A DNA stretch of 64,000 bases from Anadara kagoshimensis (Eukaryota > Mollusca > Bivalvia > Arcoida > Arcidae), in NCBI GenBank assembly GCA_021292105.1, contig CM037870.1, positions 44,038,576-44,102,575 of the forward strand. The letters are read 5' to 3'. Position numbers and translations under genes: made by a program. The notes beneath the pieces were generated by a model. The model saw nothing but the letters and a program-made list of their open reading frames with translations, did no database searches and was not told the DNA's origin. Positions 61,715 to 64,000 of the stretch are shown here, one piece after another (within the stretch, counting starts at the first letter, position 1; each line of letters starts with the position of its first letter).

Positions 61715-64000
61715 GTAATGTTAACCTTTTTAAATCAATTTTTAGTCTTTTTTTGTTTTATTTTTCTTTAGTAGAATCATAACCTTTTAACATGATTTTC
61801 ACAAATAAAATTTCATTTAAAGCATTGATCTAGCACTTGTCATTAAATTTGTAATTCAAACTGGAAATTGGATTAAATAACCATTTTTTTTTATCTGCAC
61901 AAAAGCATGCCTGCTTGACATAAAATGACCTGTAAATAGCTGTAATGTTGCTGATGCAGAATTGAATATCTCCTTACTAGGTAGTTCCTTCAATTAAAAT
62001 TCAGTATCTTTTTCTATTTTGATGGTTGCAATATAAAAATGTTAAGATTAATTATTTCAAGGTCAGGATTCTATATCAGTATATCGATGATGAAAATTGG
62101 TATTCCTATTTCTAATGTTTAGGTTGATCCATTAATTAATCCAAATTTATTTAAAATATATAATTTCTAAGTAAAATGTTCTTTGATCTTGTTAAACAGC
62201 ATCTGATAATTTTTACAGGGCTCTCTAACCCTTATGTGAATGGGGCCAGGGCTTCTGCAATTTTGAAAATAAACATCACAGTGGCCAAAATTGTGAAAAA
62301 GAAAACTACAAATGTAATGATTTAAAGCTGAAATTTCCTAAATTGTGAAAGATTTTGAATTATTAATGACGCAGAACATGGGCCCCAAAAGTATCCAACA
62401 AGAACTCTGTTTCATAACAAAAATTACTGGTAACTTTAATTTTCTGGTTTTTGGACTACATTAAAGAAATATCCTTTTATTGACCATCATTGAACAAAAC
62501 ATTCTCTTGGTATAATAATATGCCTTGCAGTTATTTGATAATTTGACAAATATGCAATGAATAACATTTAAAAACAACTAAGGCAGTAATTGTCAATTTG
62601 ATAGTGATAGAATTATATAGACAACTAATGTGTAATTAGTATAACCTTAAGTTAGAGTTAAGATTAGGATAGACTGAAACATCAGATTTATCAAGGGATA
62701 TATTTAGTCACATTAAGGGTGTCTGTCCAATTAAGGCATTTGGCACCTGTAAGATTTAGGCATTCATATTAAGGGGACCTGTACAATTTAGGTATTCACA
62801 TTAAGGGCACCTGTACAATTTAGGCATTTACATTAAGGGCACCTGTACAATTTAGGCATTCACATTATGGGCATCTGTACAATTTAGGCATTCACATTAT
62901 GGGCACCTGTACAATTTAGGCATTCACATTAAGGGCACCTGTACGATTTAGGCATTCACATTAAGGACACCTGTTCAATTTAGCCATTCACAATAAGGGG
63001 ACCTGTACAATTTAGGCATACACATTATGGGCACTTTACAATTTAGGCATTCACATTAAGGGCACCTGTACAATTAAGGCATTCACATTAAGGGCACCTG
63101 TTAATTTAGCCATTCACAATAAGGGGACCTGTACAATTTAGGCATTCACATTATGGGCACCTGCACAATTTAGGCATTCACATTATGGGCACCTTACAAT
63201 TTAGGCATTCACATTAAGGGCACCTGTACGATTTAGGCATTCATATTAAGGGCACCTGTACAATTTAGGCATTCACATTAAGGGCACCTGTACAATTTAG
63301 GCATTCACATTAAGGGCACCTATCAAATTTAGGTATTCACATTAAGGGTAGCTGACTAGTTTAGGCATTCACATTAAGGGTAGCTGTCCAATTTAGGCAT
63401 TCACATTAAGGTCACCTGTCCAATTAATGTATGATTCAAATTAAGGGCACCTATTCAATTTTGCACATTTGCTTTACATTTAGGATACCTGTTTTATTTA
63501 CACATTCACATTAAGAGCACCTGTCTATATTATGGGCAACTGTCTGATTTACATATCTACACAAAGAGCACCAGTACAAGTTCCCTTGGAGATGAGTTTC
63601 CATATATCATTTAGGCCATCATTATTTAGAAATAGCATCTTTATTAAAATTTCTGGGCAAAACTACTGATACATATATTTATATTTCAATTTAGAGGTAT
63701 TTTGTGCTTGGTGATGGATATATAAACTTTTTTTTCGGTATTCATATTTTATTTTCATCCATCATCCTGATTGAATAATTTCTTAATTTTGGGTACCTGT
63801 AATTATGGAAAACGGTATCTTGATTTTATAATATCGTTATATGACAAATGCTCCTCTCTAACCCCCATTCCCTCATAATTATGTGGTTCTAAGCCCTTGA
63901 TTACTGTTGTCCCTATATTGATGTTTGTATTATTTCCTTTACCAATACCTGGTATATTTAGGTCATTCACATATGACACTTAATTCTATAGTTTAAAGTG
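61715..64000 (+). other. Intron 17, partial
   Basis: GTAATG donor; no acceptor with a tensin exon before the window end. A long 32-bp minisatellite fills 62720-63545; the rest is AT-rich with nothing recognised. Confidence 0.75.
62720..63545. repeat. 32-bp minisatellite, about 22-25 units
   Basis: Consensus 'aatttaggcattcacattaa' + 'gggcacctgtac'. Variants (tatgggcac, aaggggacc, tagccattcacaataagg) recur in the same order: the run 'tagccattcacaataaggg' + 'gacctgtacaatttaggcat' appears near 62980 and again near 63110, so blocks of four units were duplicated. Edges are degenerate. Confidence 0.93.

Noticed and set aside
62720..63545. Regular ~32-bp repeats resembling a CRISPR array
   Set aside because: There are no unique spacers: units are head-to-tail with variants, and the host is an animal. 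It is a minisatellite.

Overview
The window is AT-rich eukaryotic DNA carrying one gene on the plus strand. It is intron-rich, with GT-AG splice sites, and full of short non-autonomous repeats. tRNA-headed SINEs whose tails read like 'gatataagtgaaatattcttgact', the motif AAAGGGAGATAAC, and repeats opening with C-rich/G-rich arms followed by TCCGTCC runs are all things I associate with molluscs. A bivalve is my best guess (inference); I cannot name the species. || Gene: 17 coding exons between 3458 and 61714 join in consistent phase into the first ~1,189 codons of a TENSIN, the focal-adhesion adaptor linking integrin tails to actin. Exons 1-3 give a short N-terminus. Exons 4-8 give the PTP-like domain, with WPD and an HC-X5-R loop both intact. 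Exons 8-10 give the PTEN-type C2 domain. Exon 11 holds the VRWDSYE motif and exon 12 GPLDGNLYA. Exons 13-17 encode the long Ser/Pro/Gln-rich linker, with a coiled coil, an LD-like helix and TPxFPVxP motifs. The SH2 and PTB domains that end all tensins are not here and must lie beyond 64000. || Layout: 1-3457 upstream sequence without a recognisable gene; 3458-22595 three small N-terminal exons separated by introns of 10.3 and 8.7 kb; 23056-25855 a compact cluster of PTP exons; 31716-34643 C2 and post-C2 exons; a 13.7 kb intron; 48309-55302 linker exons, including one of 1.4 kb; 58462-61714 three short linker exons; then an intron with a long 32-bp minisatellite to the window end. || Points for a second look: (i) a one-base frame break inside the 1.4 kb exon, most simply a lost C in a C-run; (ii) a 132-bp tandem duplication that copies the exon 5 acceptor and would create a stop-containing exon; (iii) duplicated decoy acceptors before exon 11; (iv) exon 2 resembles the last residues of the tensin C1 zinc finger, so exon 1 here may be an alternative first exon; (v) a near-complete 167-bp foldback; (vi) two small MITE families defined from their inverted ends; (vii) a minisatellite with higher-order structure. 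I found no CRISPR, prokaryotic, viral or toxin genes. No second gene could be supported. Residue numbers count from the exon 1 Met and assume one restored base in exon 13.
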